Source: an uncultured Candidatus Pelagibacter sp.
Lineage (GTDB): Bacteria; Pseudomonadota; Alphaproteobacteria; Pelagibacterales; Pelagibacteraceae
Direction: 5' to 3'
NCBI GenBank assembly: GCA_905616465.1
Contig: CAJQSX010000023.1
Coordinates: 88,027 to 152,026, forward strand
Length of the DNA: 64,000 nt
Shown: one piece after another, positions 42,990 through 52,291 of the stretch
Numbering within the stretch: the stretch's first letter is position 1
How the letters are laid out: every line of letters starts with the position of its first letter
Position numbers and translations under genes: made by a program
The notes under the pieces: model-generated
Database searches by the model: none
Told to the model about the DNA's origin: nothing
What the model saw: the letters and a program-made list of their open reading frames with translations, nothing else

Positions 42990-43736
42990 CTAATCAAGAA
43001 TTTTTTTTAAATAACTTAAATGATGAAATACTATTGCCGCACTATTCGAGATATTGAGACTTTCTACGTTTTTATTAATATCAATTTTAACTAAAAAGTC
43101 CGTATACTTTCCTGTATGCTCCCTCATTCCAGATCCTTCTGAACCAAATAAAAGAACATTTTTCCCACTCCATTTGATTTCGGTAAAATTCCTATCTCCC
43201 TTTGAATCAAAGCCATAAACCCAAAAGTTTTTTTCTCTTAAGTTTTTTAGTGTTGAATTAATATTGGAAACTTCAAATATATTTAAATGTTCCATAGAAC
43301 CACTTGCAGCCTTGTACATTAGCTTGCTATCAGATGGAAATTGTCTTTCCTTAACTATTAAACCATCAATATTAAACGAAGCTGCACTTCTTATTAATGA
43401 TCCGATATTTCTTGGGTCTGTTACTTCATCAATGCAGACAAATGTTAGATTATTTTTTCCTTTAATAAATTCCTTTAATTCAGGTTGATCTAGATGTTCC
43501 ACTTCTGCAATGTAACCACCATGCATCATCTGCTCTTTTGAAGTATATTTATCTAACTCTTTTTTTGATTTGAAATAAACTTTAACATCGGCAAGGACAT
43601 TTTTTTTTGGGTTTTTTCTGTGAATATTTTTTTTACTTTCTTCCGTTAAAAAAACTTTTAAAACCCTTCTATTAGGGTTTCTAAGAGCCTCAATAACCGC
43701 ATGCTGCCCAACAATCAAAAAAGATGATTTATTCAT
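42990..43736 (-). CDS. rlmB: 23S rRNA (guanosine-2'-O-)-methyltransferase RlmB-like (TrmH family)
   Basis: SPOUT methyltransferase (248 aa). The N-terminal substrate-binding domain begins FLIVGQHAVIEALRNPNR. The SPOUT domain carries DEVTDPRNIGSLIRSA, LLFGSEGSGM and VESLNISNSAAIVFH, the knot motifs. The predicted target is G2251 of 23S rRNA. It precedes tRNA-Thr on the same strand. Confidence 0.92.
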   Translation of the reverse strand: MNKSSFLIVGQHAVIEALRNPNRRVLKVFLTEESKKNIHRKNPKKNVLADVKVYFKSKKELDKYTSKEQMMHGGYIAEVEHLDQPELKEFIKGKNNLTFVCIDEVTDPRNIGSLIRSAASFNIDGLIVKERQFPSDSKLMYKAASGSMEHLNIFEVSNINSTLKNLREKNFWVYGFDSKGDRNFTEIKWSGKNVLLFGSEGSGMREHTGKYTDFLVKIDINKNVESLNISNSAAIVFHHLSYLKKILD

Positions 43737-43789
43737 AAAATTCCTCGTGTTTTACATGTTTTTTTGCATATTTTCTTAAAAATCTCATA

Positions 43790-43817
43790 TTGCAATTATA
43801 CCAATAAAATATATAAA
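43790..43817 (+). promoter_or_regulatory. promoter of the tRNA-Tyr/Gly-tuf unit
   Basis: TTGCAA (43790-43795), 16-nt spacer, TATAAA (43812-43817), then an ACGCGTG discriminator. A G/C-rich discriminator is a hallmark of stable-RNA promoters subject to growth control. Transcription would begin about 40 nt before tRNA-Tyr. Confidence 0.55.
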
Positions 43818-43846
43818 ACGCGTGTTGTTTGAGGCTTTATTGAACA

Positions 43847-43860
43847 GGGGACACTTCCCC
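43847..43860 (+). other. GC-rich hairpin just upstream of tRNA-Tyr
   Basis: GGGGA and TCCCC form a 5-bp stem with a CACT loop, ending 4 nt before the mature tRNA 5' end. It may guide RNase P or other processing. Its G/C content stands out in this sequence. Confidence 0.4.
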
Positions 43861-43864
43861 AAAA

Positions 43865-43950
43865 GGAGGGGTTCCAGAGCGGTCAAATGGGGCGGGCTGT
43901 AAACCCGTTGACTTCGGTCTTCGAAAGTTCGAATCTTTCCCCCTCCACCA
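43865..43950 (+). tRNA. tRNA-Tyr(GUA)
   Basis: 86 nt with encoded CCA. Acceptor GGAGGGG pairs with CCCCTCC. Anticodon stem GCGGG/CCCGT has loop CTGTAAA (anticodon GTA). Class II long variable arm; T-loop TTCGAAT. First RNA of the tRNA-tuf unit. Confidence 0.95.
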
Positions 43951-43967
43951 TTCAATATAACTTTAAG

Positions 43968-43983
43968 TAACACTGGAGTGTTA
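43968..43983 (+). other. small hairpin between tRNA-Tyr and tRNA-Gly
   Basis: TAACAC and GTGTTA form a perfect 6-bp stem with a TGGA loop. It is probably a processing spacer rather than a terminator because no T-run follows. Confidence 0.35.
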
Positions 43984-43996
43984 TTCTTGGGGTTGC

Positions 43997-44070
43997 GCGG
44001 GTGTAGTTCAATGGTAGAACGCTAGCCTTCCAAGCTGGATGTAAGAGTTCGATTCTCTTTACCCGCTCCA
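43997..44070 (+). tRNA. tRNA-Gly(UCC)
   Basis: 74 nt with encoded CCA. Acceptor GCGGGTG pairs with TACCCGC. Anticodon stem CTAGC/GCTGG has loop CTTCCAA (anticodon TCC). T-loop TTCGATT. It is followed 46 nt later by tuf. Confidence 0.95.
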
Positions 44071-44116
44071 AGAAAAAAAATTATTAATGAAACAAAAAAA
44101 CTGAGGTAAAAAAGAA

Positions 44117-45307
44117 ATGTCAAAAGAAAAGTTCGTAAGAAATAAACCGCACTGTAACATTGGAACTATTGGTCATGTCGATCACGGTAAAACAACTCTG
44201 ACTGCAGCTATTACAAATGTTTTAGCATTAACTGGTGGAGCAAAAGCTGTTGCTTATGATCAAATTGATAAAGCTCCTGAAGAAAAAGAACGAGGAATTA
44301 CAATTTCAACTGCTCACGTAGAGTATGAAACAGAAAAAAGACATTATGCTCATGTTGATTGTCCTGGTCACGCTGACTATGTTAAAAACATGATCACTGG
44401 TGCAGCACAAATGGATGGTGCTATTTTAGTAGTTAATGCCGCTGATGGTCCAATGCCTCAAACTAGAGAACATATTCTTTTAGGAAGACAAGTTGGAATT
44501 CCATCAATTGTTGTTTACTTAAATAAAGTTGATCAAGTTGATGACAAAGAAATGATTGAACTTGTTGAAGAAGAAATTAGAGAACTTTTAACATCTTATA
44601 AATATCCAGGAGATAAAACTCCGATTATTAAAGGTTCAGCATTAGCTGCTGTAGAGGGTAGGGATGATGAAATTGGAAAAAATTCTATTTTAGAGCTAAT
44701 GAAAGCAGTTGATGAATTTATTCCTCAACCTACTAGAGATAAAGACAAACCTTTCCTAATGCCTGTTGAGGATGTTTTTTCAATTTCAGGAAGAGGAACT
44801 GTAGCAACTGGAAGAATTGAATCTGGTGTTGTTAAAACTGGTGAAGAAGTTGAAATTGTTGGTATTAAAGATACTAAAAAATCAGTCTGTACTGGTGTTG
44901 AAATGTTTAGAAAACTTTTAGATTCAGGTGAAGCTGGTGATAACGTCGGTATCTTGCTTAGAGGTGTTGAGAGAGATGACATTGAAAGAGGACAAGTTCT
45001 TTGTAAAGCTGGCTCAATTACACCACATACTAAATTTGAAGCTCAGGCATATGTACTTAAAAAAGACGAGGGTGGAAGACACACTCCGTTCTTTACTAAA
45101 TACAGGCCACAGTTTTATTTTAGAACAACAGATGTAACAGGTGAGGTAACATTACCAGCAGGAACAGAAATGGTTATGCCTGGCGATGATGCTAAATTTA
45201 CAGTTAAATTAATTACACCAATCGCAATGGCTGAAAAATTAAACTTTGCTATTCGTGAAGGTGGAAGAACTGTTGGAGCTGGAGTAGTAACAAAAATTAT
45301 AGAGTAA
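44117..45307 (+). CDS. tuf: elongation factor Tu
   Basis: GTPase that brings aminoacyl-tRNA to the ribosome. G1 GHVDHGKT (residues 19-26), G3 DCPGH, and NKVD are seen, then domains 2 and 3 ending VVTKIIE. 396 aa. It is the only tuf in the window; the usual second copy between fusA and rpsJ is absent. A GAGG lies upstream. Confidence 0.98.
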   Translation: MSKEKFVRNKPHCNIGTIGHVDHGKTTLTAAITNVLALTGGAKAVAYDQIDKAPEEKERGITISTAHVEYETEKRHYAHVDCPGHADYVKNMITGAAQMDGAILVVNAADGPMPQTREHILLGRQVGIPSIVVYLNKVDQVDDKEMIELVEEEIRELLTSYKYPGDKTPIIKGSALAAVEGRDDEIGKNSILELMKAVDEFIPQPTRDKDKPFLMPVEDVFSISGRGTVATGRIESGVVKTGEEVEIVGIKDTKKSVCTGVEMFRKLLDSGEAGDNVGILLRGVERDDIERGQVLCKAGSITPHTKFEAQAYVLKKDEGGRHTPFFTKYRPQFYFRTTDVTGEVTLPAGTEMVMPGDDAKFTVKLITPIAMAEKLNFAIREGGRTVGAGVVTKIIE

Positions 45308-45316
45308 GCTCTATAT

Positions 45317-45392
45317 AGGAGTGTAGCTCAATTGGTAGAGCGCCGGTCTCCAAAACCGGAGGCTGAGGGTTCGAGTCCCTCCGCTCCTGCCA
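45317..45392 (+). tRNA. tRNA-Trp(CCA)
   Basis: 76 nt with encoded CCA. Acceptor AGGAGTG pairs with CGCTCCT. Anticodon stem CCGGT/ACCGG has loop CTCCAAA (anticodon CCA). T-loop TTCGAGT. It lies between tuf and secE, its conserved place in alphaproteobacteria. Confidence 0.96.
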
Positions 45393-45411
45393 ATTAGAGT
45401 AAATAAAAATT

Positions 45412-45603
45412 ATGAAAAACCCTATTAAATTTATTCAGGAAGTAAAACAAGAAGCTTTCAAGGTTTCGTGGCCTACTGGAAAAGAGACCATACAAGGTGC
45501 ATTAATGGTTTTTGCTATGGCTGTTGTTATGTCTTTATTCTTTTTGCTACTTGATCAAGTTTTAAAGTTTTTCTTAGAATTACTACTTAAGGTAAGCATA
45601 TAA
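45412..45603 (+). CDS. secE: preprotein translocase subunit SecE
   Basis: A 63-aa single-helix subunit of SecYEG. N-terminal amphipathic stretch FIQEVKQEAFKVSWPTGKET is the SecE signature, followed by one transmembrane helix. It overlaps nusG by 1 nt. Confidence 0.95.
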   Translation: MKNPIKFIQEVKQEAFKVSWPTGKETIQGALMVFAMAVVMSLFFLLLDQVLKFFLELLLKVSI

Positions 45604-46133
45604 TGAAAAATTGGTTCATAGTTCAGTCACACTCAAACTTTGAAAACAAGGTTTCTGGATTAATTAAAGAAGAGGCCGAAAAAGCTAATATTTCTGATAA
45701 ATTTGAGGAAATTATTGTCCCCACTCATGATGTAACAGAGGTTAAAAGAGGAAAAAGAATTCAAAGAAAAAAGAAATATTTTCCTGGATATGTTTTAGTA
45801 AAGTGTGAGATGGACAATGACATTTATCATATGATAAAGAATATAAAGAGAGTAAGTGGATTCCTAGGTTCAAAAGGAATTCCTGTTCCTGTATCCGATA
45901 AGGAAATTGACAAAATTCTAGGCCAAATAAAAGATGGTGTGGCACAGCCAAAATCTGCTATAGAATACAGCGTTGGTGAAAAAGTTCAGGTAGTAGATGG
46001 TCCTTTCGCATCATTCAGTGGAATGGTAGAAGATATAGATGAAGAAAAATCTAGACTTAAGGTTTCTGTTTCTATTTTTGGTCGTCCGACACCAGTAGAT
46101 TTAGAGTATAATCAAGTTGAGAAAGTAAGTTAA
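45603..46133 (+). CDS. nusG: transcription termination/antitermination protein NusG
   Basis: Links RNA polymerase with Rho or the ribosome. NGN domain: [25 protein letters not shown], and VSGFLG. KOW domain: [21 protein letters not shown]. 176 aa. One-nt overlaps with secE and rplK. Confidence 0.97.
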   Translation: MKNWFIVQSHSNFENKVSGLIKEEAEKANISDKFEEIIVPTHDVTEVKRGKRIQRKKKYFPGYVLVKCEMDNDIYHMIKNIKRVSGFLGSKGIPVPVSDKEIDKILGQIKDGVAQPKSAIEYSVGEKVQVVDGPFASFSGMVEDIDEEKSRLKVSVSIFGRPTPVDLEYNQVEKVS

Positions 46134-46564
46134 TGGCTGCAAAAAAAGAAATAAGTGGATTTATAAAATTACAGATTAAAGGTGGTCAAGCTAATCCAGC
46201 ACCACCGGTAGGGCCCGCATTAGGTCAGCGTGGTGTTAACATCATGGAATTCTGTAAAGCTTTTAATGAGAAAACTAAATCAATGGCAGGAAAGCCAATC
46301 CCAGTTGAAATTACAGTTTATAAGGATAAAAAATTTGATTTTAAAGTTAAATCACCTCCTGCATCATTTTTTATTAGAGAAGCAGCAAAATTAAAAAGTG
46401 GCTCCAAAGAACCTGGAAGAAGTATAGTTGCTTCAATAACAAGACAACAGGCCGAAGAAATTGCTAAACAAAAAATGAATGATTTAAACGCTTTAGATTT
46501 AGACCAAGCAGTTAAGATAATTTCAGGATCAGCAAGATCAATGGGTATTGAGGTTAAAGAATAA
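46133..46564 (+). CDS. rplK: 50S ribosomal protein L11 (uL11)
   Basis: Stalk-base protein of the GTPase centre. Motif [21 protein letters not shown] at the N-terminus (thiostrepton-site domain) and C-terminal rRNA-binding domain ending SARSMGIEV. 143 aa. It overlaps nusG and rplA by 1 nt each, leaving no room for a separate intergenic L1-binding leader. Confidence 0.98.
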   Translation: MAAKKEISGFIKLQIKGGQANPAPPVGPALGQRGVNIMEFCKAFNEKTKSMAGKPIPVEITVYKDKKFDFKVKSPPASFFIREAAKLKSGSKEPGRSIVASITRQQAEEIAKQKMNDLNALDLDQAVKIISGSARSMGIEVKE

Positions 46565-47253
46565 TGGCATCTAAAAGATTTAAAAAGCTACCTGTAAAAA
46601 CAAATGGTTTAAATGCAGACTTAATTGAAAAATTATTACCTGAGTTAAAAAAAAATTGTACAACTAAATTTGATGAGTCTTTAGATTTAAATTTTCGAAT
46701 AAATAACAAACAAAAAAAAGGTGAAGTTAATATAAGAACTGTAGTTAATTTACCAGGTGGAACTGGGAAAAAGGTAAAGGTTGCGGTTGTTTGTGAAGAC
46801 GCTAAGGCTCAAGAAGCAAAGGATGCAGGAGCCGATATAGTTGGCAGTGATGAATTTATAGAAAAAATTAAGGCTGGTGAACTAAAATTTGAAAAATTAA
46901 TTTGTACACCTGGCATGATGGTTAAACTTTCAAAACTTGGAAAAGTTTTAGGACCAAAAGGATTAATGCCAAACCCTAAACTTGGTTCTGTATCAGAAAA
47001 TATTAAAGAAGCTGTAACCAATGCGAAGTCTGGCCAAGTTGAAATTAGAAACGATAAAGATGGAAATATTGGAGTTAGCATTGGAAAAAAATCTTTTCAT
47101 GATGATCAACTACTAAAAAATTATCATGCAATTTTAGACACTTTAGAAAAAGAAAAATCTAACAACACTTTAAAAGGTGATTTAATTAAAAATACTTTTG
47201 CCACATCAACTATGGGTGTTTCTTATAAAGTTAAATTAGGGAAGTCTATCTAG
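46564..47253 (+). CDS. rplA: 50S ribosomal protein L1 (uL1)
   Basis: L1-stalk protein that helps E-site tRNA leave. Motifs: TKFDESLDLNFRI, CTPGMMVKLSKLGKVLGPKGLMPNPK, STMGVSYKV. 229 aa. It is followed after only 2 nt by rplJ. Confidence 0.98.
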   Translation: MASKRFKKLPVKTNGLNADLIEKLLPELKKNCTTKFDESLDLNFRINNKQKKGEVNIRTVVNLPGGTGKKVKVAVVCEDAKAQEAKDAGADIVGSDEFIEKIKAGELKFEKLICTPGMMVKLSKLGKVLGPKGLMPNPKLGSVSENIKEAVTNAKSGQVEIRNDKDGNIGVSIGKKSFHDDQLLKNYHAILDTLEKEKSNNTLKGDLIKNTFATSTMGVSYKVKLGKSI

Positions 47254-47255
47254 TC

Positions 47256-47777
47256 ATGTTGAGCAAAGAGCAGAAAATAAATTATATTACTGAAATGACT
47301 GCTCAGTTTGAAAATAGTAAAGCCATTATGGTAACTCACTATCAAGGTTTAACTATGCCTCAATTAGATGAATTGAGAGCTAAAATGCGAGAAAAAGGAA
47401 TAGTATTTAAAATTACAAAAAATAGAATTACTAAATTAGCTTTAGCAAAAACTAAATGCAAAGATCTATCAAATTTATTTTCAGGTCCAACAGCAGTGGC
47501 ATTTGGAGAGGACGCAATTATGTCAGCTAGAATCCTATCTAAATTTGCAAAAGATAATGAAAATCTAAAACTTATCGGTGGAATTATGGATAGTGAGGTT
47601 TTAGACCAAGCTGGTGTCCAAAAAGTCGCTAACTTACCAACACTAGATGAAGCAAGAGCTAATATTATAGGTATTTTAAATGCATCGGCATCAAAATTAG
47701 TTAGTATTTTACTTGCACGATCAGAAAAAATGAGTATTTTACCCAATGAAAATTCAAAAACACAACCTAAAGAGTAA
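47256..47777 (+). CDS. rplJ: 50S ribosomal protein L10 (uL10)
   Basis: Stalk base anchoring L7/L12 dimers. Motifs: VTHYQGLTMPQLDELRAKMR, KITKNRITKLA, and the C-terminal L7/L12-binding helix. 173 aa. The 2-nt gap to rplA excludes the standard L10 leader in this position. Confidence 0.97.
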   Translation: MLSKEQKINYITEMTAQFENSKAIMVTHYQGLTMPQLDELRAKMREKGIVFKITKNRITKLALAKTKCKDLSNLFSGPTAVAFGEDAIMSARILSKFAKDNENLKLIGGIMDSEVLDQAGVQKVANLPTLDEARANIIGILNASASKLVSILLARSEKMSILPNENSKTQPKE

Positions 47778-47783
47778 AACAAT

Positions 47784-48146
47784 ATGCCAGATCTTAATAA
47801 AATTATAGAAGACTTATCAAGTTTAACTGTAGCAGAAGCGGCTGATCTTTCAAAACAACTAGAGGAAAAATGGGGTGTAACTCCAATAGCAGCAGCAGCA
47901 CCGGCAGCGGCTGGAGCTGATGCGGAAGCTGACAAAGATGATTTTACAATTATGTTAATATCTGCAGGTGATAAAAAAATTAATGTTATTAAAGAAGTAA
48001 GAGCAGCTACTTCATTGGGATTAAAAGAAGCAAAAGATTTAGTTGAAGGTGCACCTAAAGAAGTTAAGTCAGGTGTTCCAAAAAAAGAAGCTGAAGAAAT
48101 TAAAGCTAAGTTAGAAGCTGCAGGCGCAAAGATAGAACTTAAATAA
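47784..48146 (+). CDS. rplL: 50S ribosomal protein L7/L12 (bL12)
   Basis: Multi-copy stalk protein recruiting translation GTPases. N-terminal dimerisation helix, Ala-rich hinge ([13 protein letters not shown]), and C-terminal domain [24 protein letters not shown]. 120 aa. It lies 54 nt upstream of rpoB with a hairpin in between. Confidence 0.98.
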   Translation: MPDLNKIIEDLSSLTVAEAADLSKQLEEKWGVTPIAAAAPAAAGADAEADKDDFTIMLISAGDKKINVIKEVRAATSLGLKEAKDLVEGAPKEVKSGVPKKEAEEIKAKLEAAGAKIELK

Positions 48147-48164
48147 CTTAACTAGGAAAATTTA

Positions 48165-48190
48165 AAAACTGATTATTTTTAATCAGTTTT
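48165..48190 (+). other. perfect 10-bp hairpin between rplL and rpoB
   Basis: AAAACTGATT pairs with AATCAGTTTT around loop ATTTTT. It ends 10 nt before the rpoB ATG at 48201. No run of T follows, so it is more likely an attenuator, processing site or translational control element than a full terminator. Confidence 0.6.
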
Positions 48191-48200
48191 AAAACAATTG

Positions 48201-51200
48201 ATGCAAATATCTTTTACTGAAAAAAAGAATGTTAGAAAAAGTTTTGGTAAACTAAAAGAAAGTTTATCTATACCGAATCTTATTGAAGTGCAGAAAAATT
48301 CTTACGAAGAGTTAACAGTATTTAATCCTGATGCTGAACTTACAAAAGGTTTTGATAGAGTTTTCAAAAGTATTTTTCCAATTGAAGATTTAAATGATAA
48401 GGCAACACTTGAATATCTTTCTTATAGATTGGATAAACCAAAATTTGATGTAGAGGAATGCATTGCTAGAGGTTTAACTTACTCTTCAGCTTTAAAATGT
48501 ACTTTAAGACTAGTTGTTTATGAAATAAATCAAGAGAACAACACTAAAGATATTTTGTCAGCCAAAGAGCAAGAGGTTTACATGGGTGAGGTTCCAATGA
48601 TGACCCCAAGTGGAACCTTCATAACAAATGGTGTTCAGAGAGTTGTTGTTAATCAAATGCACAGAAGTCCAGGTGTATTTTTTGATCACGATAAAGGTAA
48701 AACTCATGCAAGTGGTAAATTACTATTTAATGCTAGGGTTATTCCAAATAGAGGTTCTTGGCTGGACCTTGAATACGATGTTAAAGATTTTTTATATTTT
48801 AAAATTGACAGAAAGAAAAAAATTTTAACTTCAACTTTGTTGTTAGCCCTTGGATACACTAAACCTGATATCGCAGATGAATATTATGGTAAAGAACAAT
48901 ATACTTTTGACCCTAAAACTGAAAAGTGGAAAACTAAATTTAACTCTGAAAACTATAAAACTAAAAATTTCTCAGAAGAAGTTATCGATGAAAAAACTGG
49001 AAAAATTGTTATCAAACTAGGTGAAAAAATTAGTTATTTAAATGCAAAAAAACTATCTAGCGATGGATTAAAAAATATTCTAGTTTCTAGAGAATCTTTA
49101 TACGGTAAATTTTTACACAGAGATATAAAAGTAAATGATGAAGATGAGGGTACATTTAAAATTGGTACTGAGTTAAATGATGCTGTTATTCAAGAAATTT
49201 TAGATGCAAATATTAATTCTTTAGAAATATCCATAACTAGCTCAATAAACAAAGGTCCTTATTTGTTAACCACAATGTTAAATGATAAAAATAACACAAA
49301 AGAGGATGCAATTACCGAAATCTATAAAATGTTGAGACCTGGTGAGCCACCAACAATAGAAATTGCTACAACAATATTTAATAATCTTTTTTTCAGCTCC
49401 GATAGATATGATTTATCAGATGTTGGTAGGGTAAAAATGAATTCTAGATTAAATCTTGAGTGCTCAGATAGAATAACGATTTTAAGAAATGAAGATATTA
49501 TAGCCATCGTTCATAAAATGTTAGATTTAAGAGATGGTAAAGACGATGTTGATGATATTGATCATTTAGGAAACAGAAGAGTTAGATCAGTTGGAGAGCT
49601 TGTAGAGAACCAGGCTCGTATTGGTGTTTACAGAATGGAAAGAGCCATTAAAGAGAAAATGACCACTCTTGATGTGGAATCTGCAATGCCCCAAGACTTA
49701 ATTAACGCAAAACCATTAACTGTTGCTTTAAAAGATTTTTTTGCTAGTTCGCAGCTATCTCAATTTATGGATCAAACCAATCCACTATCTGAAATTACTC
49801 ACAAAAGAAGAGTTTCTGCTTTAGGACCGGGTGGATTAACTAGAGAGAGAGCTGGTTTTGAAGTTAGAGATGTCCACCCAACTCATTATGGGAGAATTTG
49901 TCCAATTGAGACTCCAGAGGGGCCAAATATTGGTTTGATTAATAGTTTATCAACTTATGCTAAAATTAATAAATACGGTTTTATTGAAAGCCCTTACAGA
50001 AGAGTCAAAGATAAAGTGGTTCTTCAAGATAAGATTGAATACTTATCAGCAATAGAAGAAACAAAATTTACTATTGCTCAAGCAAATACAAAACTTGATA
50101 AGAATGGAAAAATAACTGAAGAATTAGTATCCTGCAGACATAATTTAAATTTTCTTTTAGCAAAACCAGAGACTATTGATTATATTGATGTTTCACCAAA
50201 GCAACTTGTATCAGTTGCAGCTTCTTTAATTCCATTTTTAGAAAATGACGATGGTAACAGAGCTCTGATGGGCTCAAACATGATGAGACAAGCAGTACCT
50301 CTTTTAAAACCAGAAGCACCATTAGTTGGCACAGGAATAGAAAGTGATGTTGCTTTAGATTCAGGCGTAACAATTGTTGCTAAAAGAGACGGTGTTGTTG
50401 ATAAAATTGACGGTAAAAGAATTGTAGTAAAGGTTACTGAAGAAACAGATTTTACTAAATCGACTGTAGATATTTATAATTTGCAAAAATTTAAAAGGTC
50501 AAACCAAAACACATGTATTAATCAAAAGCCACTAGTTCGTGTTGGAGATAAAGTTAAATCAGGAGACATAATTGCAGATGGTCCTTCAACAAAATTGGGT
50601 GAATTAGCATTAGGAAAAAACGTAACTGTAGCATTTATGCCATGGCAAGGGTACAATTTTGAAGATTCCATCTTAATTTCTGAAAGATGTGTAACTGACG
50701 ATGTATTTACATCAATTCATATAGTTGAATATGAAATTATGGCACGAGATACTAAGTTGGGTGAAGAGGAAATAACTAGAGACATCCCCAACGTAAATGA
50801 AGAAGCTTTAAAGAATTTAGACGAGTCAGGAATAGTTTACATAGGTGCTGAAGTAAATGCAGGAGATATTTTAGTTGGAAAAGTTACACCCAAAGGTGAC
50901 TCCGCTTCAGGACCTGAGGAAAAACTACTAAGATCAATTTTTGGTGAAAAAGCTATCGATGTAACTGATACATCACTAAAAATGTCTAGAGGCAGCAGTG
51001 GTACTGTTGTTGATGTTAAAGTTTTCAACAGACACGGTATTGAAAAAGATGAAAGATCTATAACAATTGAACGTGCGGAAATTGAAGAAGTTCAACAAGA
51101 TAAAATTGTTGAAGAAGAAATATTAGAGAGAAGTATTAAGCAGAGAGCTTTACAAATTTTATCTGGAGCTTCTTTAGCTAAAAAAATCAGAGATATTGAG

Positions 51201-52289
51201 GCAGGATCAAAACTTGATTTTGATACTATTAATAAATTATCAATTAATGATGTGTTTAAAATCACAGTAGGCAATGTGAAAGACGAAGCAACACTTAATC
51301 AATTAAAAGAACAGTACAATGAAGCAATGCATGATATTACTGAAAGATTTGAAGATAAAGTGTTAAAAATTAGAAGTGGTGATGATCTGCTACCAAGTGT
51401 AATGAAAATGGTTAAAGTATTTGTTGCAATAAGAAGAAGATTAAGAGCTGGTGATAAAATGTCAGGAAGACATGGAAACAAAGGTGTAGTTAGTAAAATC
51501 GTTCCGGTGGAAGATATGCCTTATAGAGAAGATGGTAGACCTGTCGATATAGTATTAAATCCTCTTGGTGTTCCTAGCCGTATGAATGTAGGGCAAATCT
51601 TAGAAACCCATTTAGGATGGGCTTGTAAAGAATTTGGTGAAGAAGTTAAAAGACTAGTTAATGAAAATAATAAAAAGCTAGAAAAGACAGAAAAAATTTC
51701 AAAATTTTTGAAATCAGTTTATGGAGAAGAAATATTTAATGAAAAAGTTGAAAAGTTAAGCAAAACAGAATTTAGAGATTTGTGTGAAAATCTTCAGGAT
51801 GGTATAGCAATTTCTACGCCAGTCTTTGATGGTGCAAAAGAAAAAGATGTAACTGAAATGTTAGAACTAGCTAATTTACCTAAATCTGGACAAACATATT
51901 TATGGGATGGTAGAACGGGCGAAAGATTTGATAGACCAGTGACAGTGGGTATAATTTATATGTTAAAACTTCATCATCTAGTAGAAGATAAAATCCATGC
52001 AAGATCAACAGGGCCTTATAGTTTAGTTACTCAACAACCACTTGGTGGTAAGGCTCAATTAGGTGGTCAAAGAGTTGGTGAAATGGAAGTTTGGGCACTA
52101 GAGGCGTATGGAGCTTCATACACACTACAAGAAATATTAACTGTTAAATCTGATGATGTGGCTGGTCGTGTTAAAGTATACGAAACTATCGTTAAGGGTG
52201 AAGAAAATTTTGAGTCTGGTATTCCAGAGTCATTCAATGTTTTAGTAAAAGAAATCAAGTCATTAGCATTAAACGTGGAGCTTAACTAG
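48201..52289 (+). CDS. rpoB: DNA-directed RNA polymerase subunit beta
   Basis: Catalytic RNA polymerase subunit. Seen: the rifampicin-pocket block [20 protein letters not shown] with wild-type-like residues, [33 protein letters not shown], and C-terminal [17 protein letters not shown]. About 1,362 aa. The ATG at 48201 is chosen over the TTG at 48198 in the ORF track. It is followed by rpoC after 2 nt. Confidence 0.99.
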   Translation: MQISFTEKKNVRKSFGKLKESLSIPNLIEVQKNSYEELTVFNPDAELTKGFDRVFKSIFPIEDLNDKATLEYLSYRLDKPKFDVEECIARGLTYSSALKCTLRLVVYEINQENNTKDILSAKEQEVYMGEVPMMTPSGTFITNGVQRVVVNQMHRSPGVFFDHDKGKTHASGKLLFNARVIPNRGSWLDLEYDVKDFLYFKIDRKKKILTSTLLLALGYTKPDIADEYYGKEQYTFDPKTEKWKTKFNSENYKTKNFSEEVIDEKTGKIVIKLGEKISYLNAKKLSSDGLKNILVSRESLYGKFLHRDIKVNDEDEGTFKIGTELNDAVIQEILDANINSLEISITSSINKGPYLLTTMLNDKNNTKEDAITEIYKMLRPGEPPTIEIATTIFNNLFFSSDRYDLSDVGRVKMNSRLNLECSDRITILRNEDIIAIVHKMLDLRDGKDDVDDIDHLGNRRVRSVGELVENQARIGVYRMERAIKEKMTTLDVESAMPQDLINAKPLTVALKDFFASSQLSQFMDQTNPLSEITHKRRVSALGPGGLTRERAGFEVRDVHPTHYGRICPIETPEGPNIGLINSLSTYAKINKYGFIESPYRRVKDKVVLQDKIEYLSAIEETKFTIAQANTKLDKNGKITEELVSCRHNLNFLLAKPETIDYIDVSPKQLVSVAASLIPFLENDDGNRALMGSNMMRQAVPLLKPEAPLVGTGIESDVALDSGVTIVAKRDGVVDKIDGKRIVVKVTEETDFTKSTVDIYNLQKFKRSNQNTCINQKPLVRVGDKVKSGDIIADGPSTKLGELALGKNVTVAFMPWQGYNFEDSILISERCVTDDVFTSIHIVEYEIMARDTKLGEEEITRDIPNVNEEALKNLDESGIVYIGAEVNAGDILVGKVTPKGDSASGPEEKLLRSIFGEKAIDVTDTSLKMSRGSSGTVVDVKVFNRHGIEKDERSITIERAEIEEVQQDKIVEEEILERSIKQRALQILSGASLAKKIRDIEAGSKLDFDTINKLSINDVFKITVGNVKDEATLNQLKEQYNEAMHDITERFEDKVLKIRSGDDLLPSVMKMVKVFVAIRRRLRAGDKMSGRHGNKGVVSKIVPVEDMPYREDGRPVDIVLNPLGVPSRMNVGQILETHLGWACKEFGEEVKRLVNENNKKLEKTEKISKFLKSVYGEEIFNEKVEKLSKTEFRDLCENLQDGIAISTPVFDGAKEKDVTEMLELANLPKSGQTYLWDGRTGERFDRPVTVGIIYMLKLHHLVEDKIHARSTGPYSLVTQQPLGGKAQLGGQRVGEMEVWALEAYGASYTLQEILTVKSDDVAGRVKVYETIVKGEENFESGIPESFNVLVKEIKSLALNVELN

Positions 52290-52291
52290 TT

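Noticed and set aside
43785-43973. 62-aa minus-strand ORF containing GGGGKIRTFEDRSQR
   Set aside because: Spurious translation of the antisense of tRNA-Tyr.
44928-45137. 69-aa plus-strand ORF
   Set aside because: Alternative frame inside tuf.
47254-47255. L10 leader before rplJ
   Set aside because: I looked for it because it is common, but the rplA-rplJ gap is only 2 nt, so it cannot be here in its normal place.
47360-47935. 191-aa minus-strand ORF rich in Ala/Ser
   Set aside because: It is antisense to rplJ and rplL. The Ala run mirrors the L7/L12 Ala-rich hinge, and there is no start context or family match.
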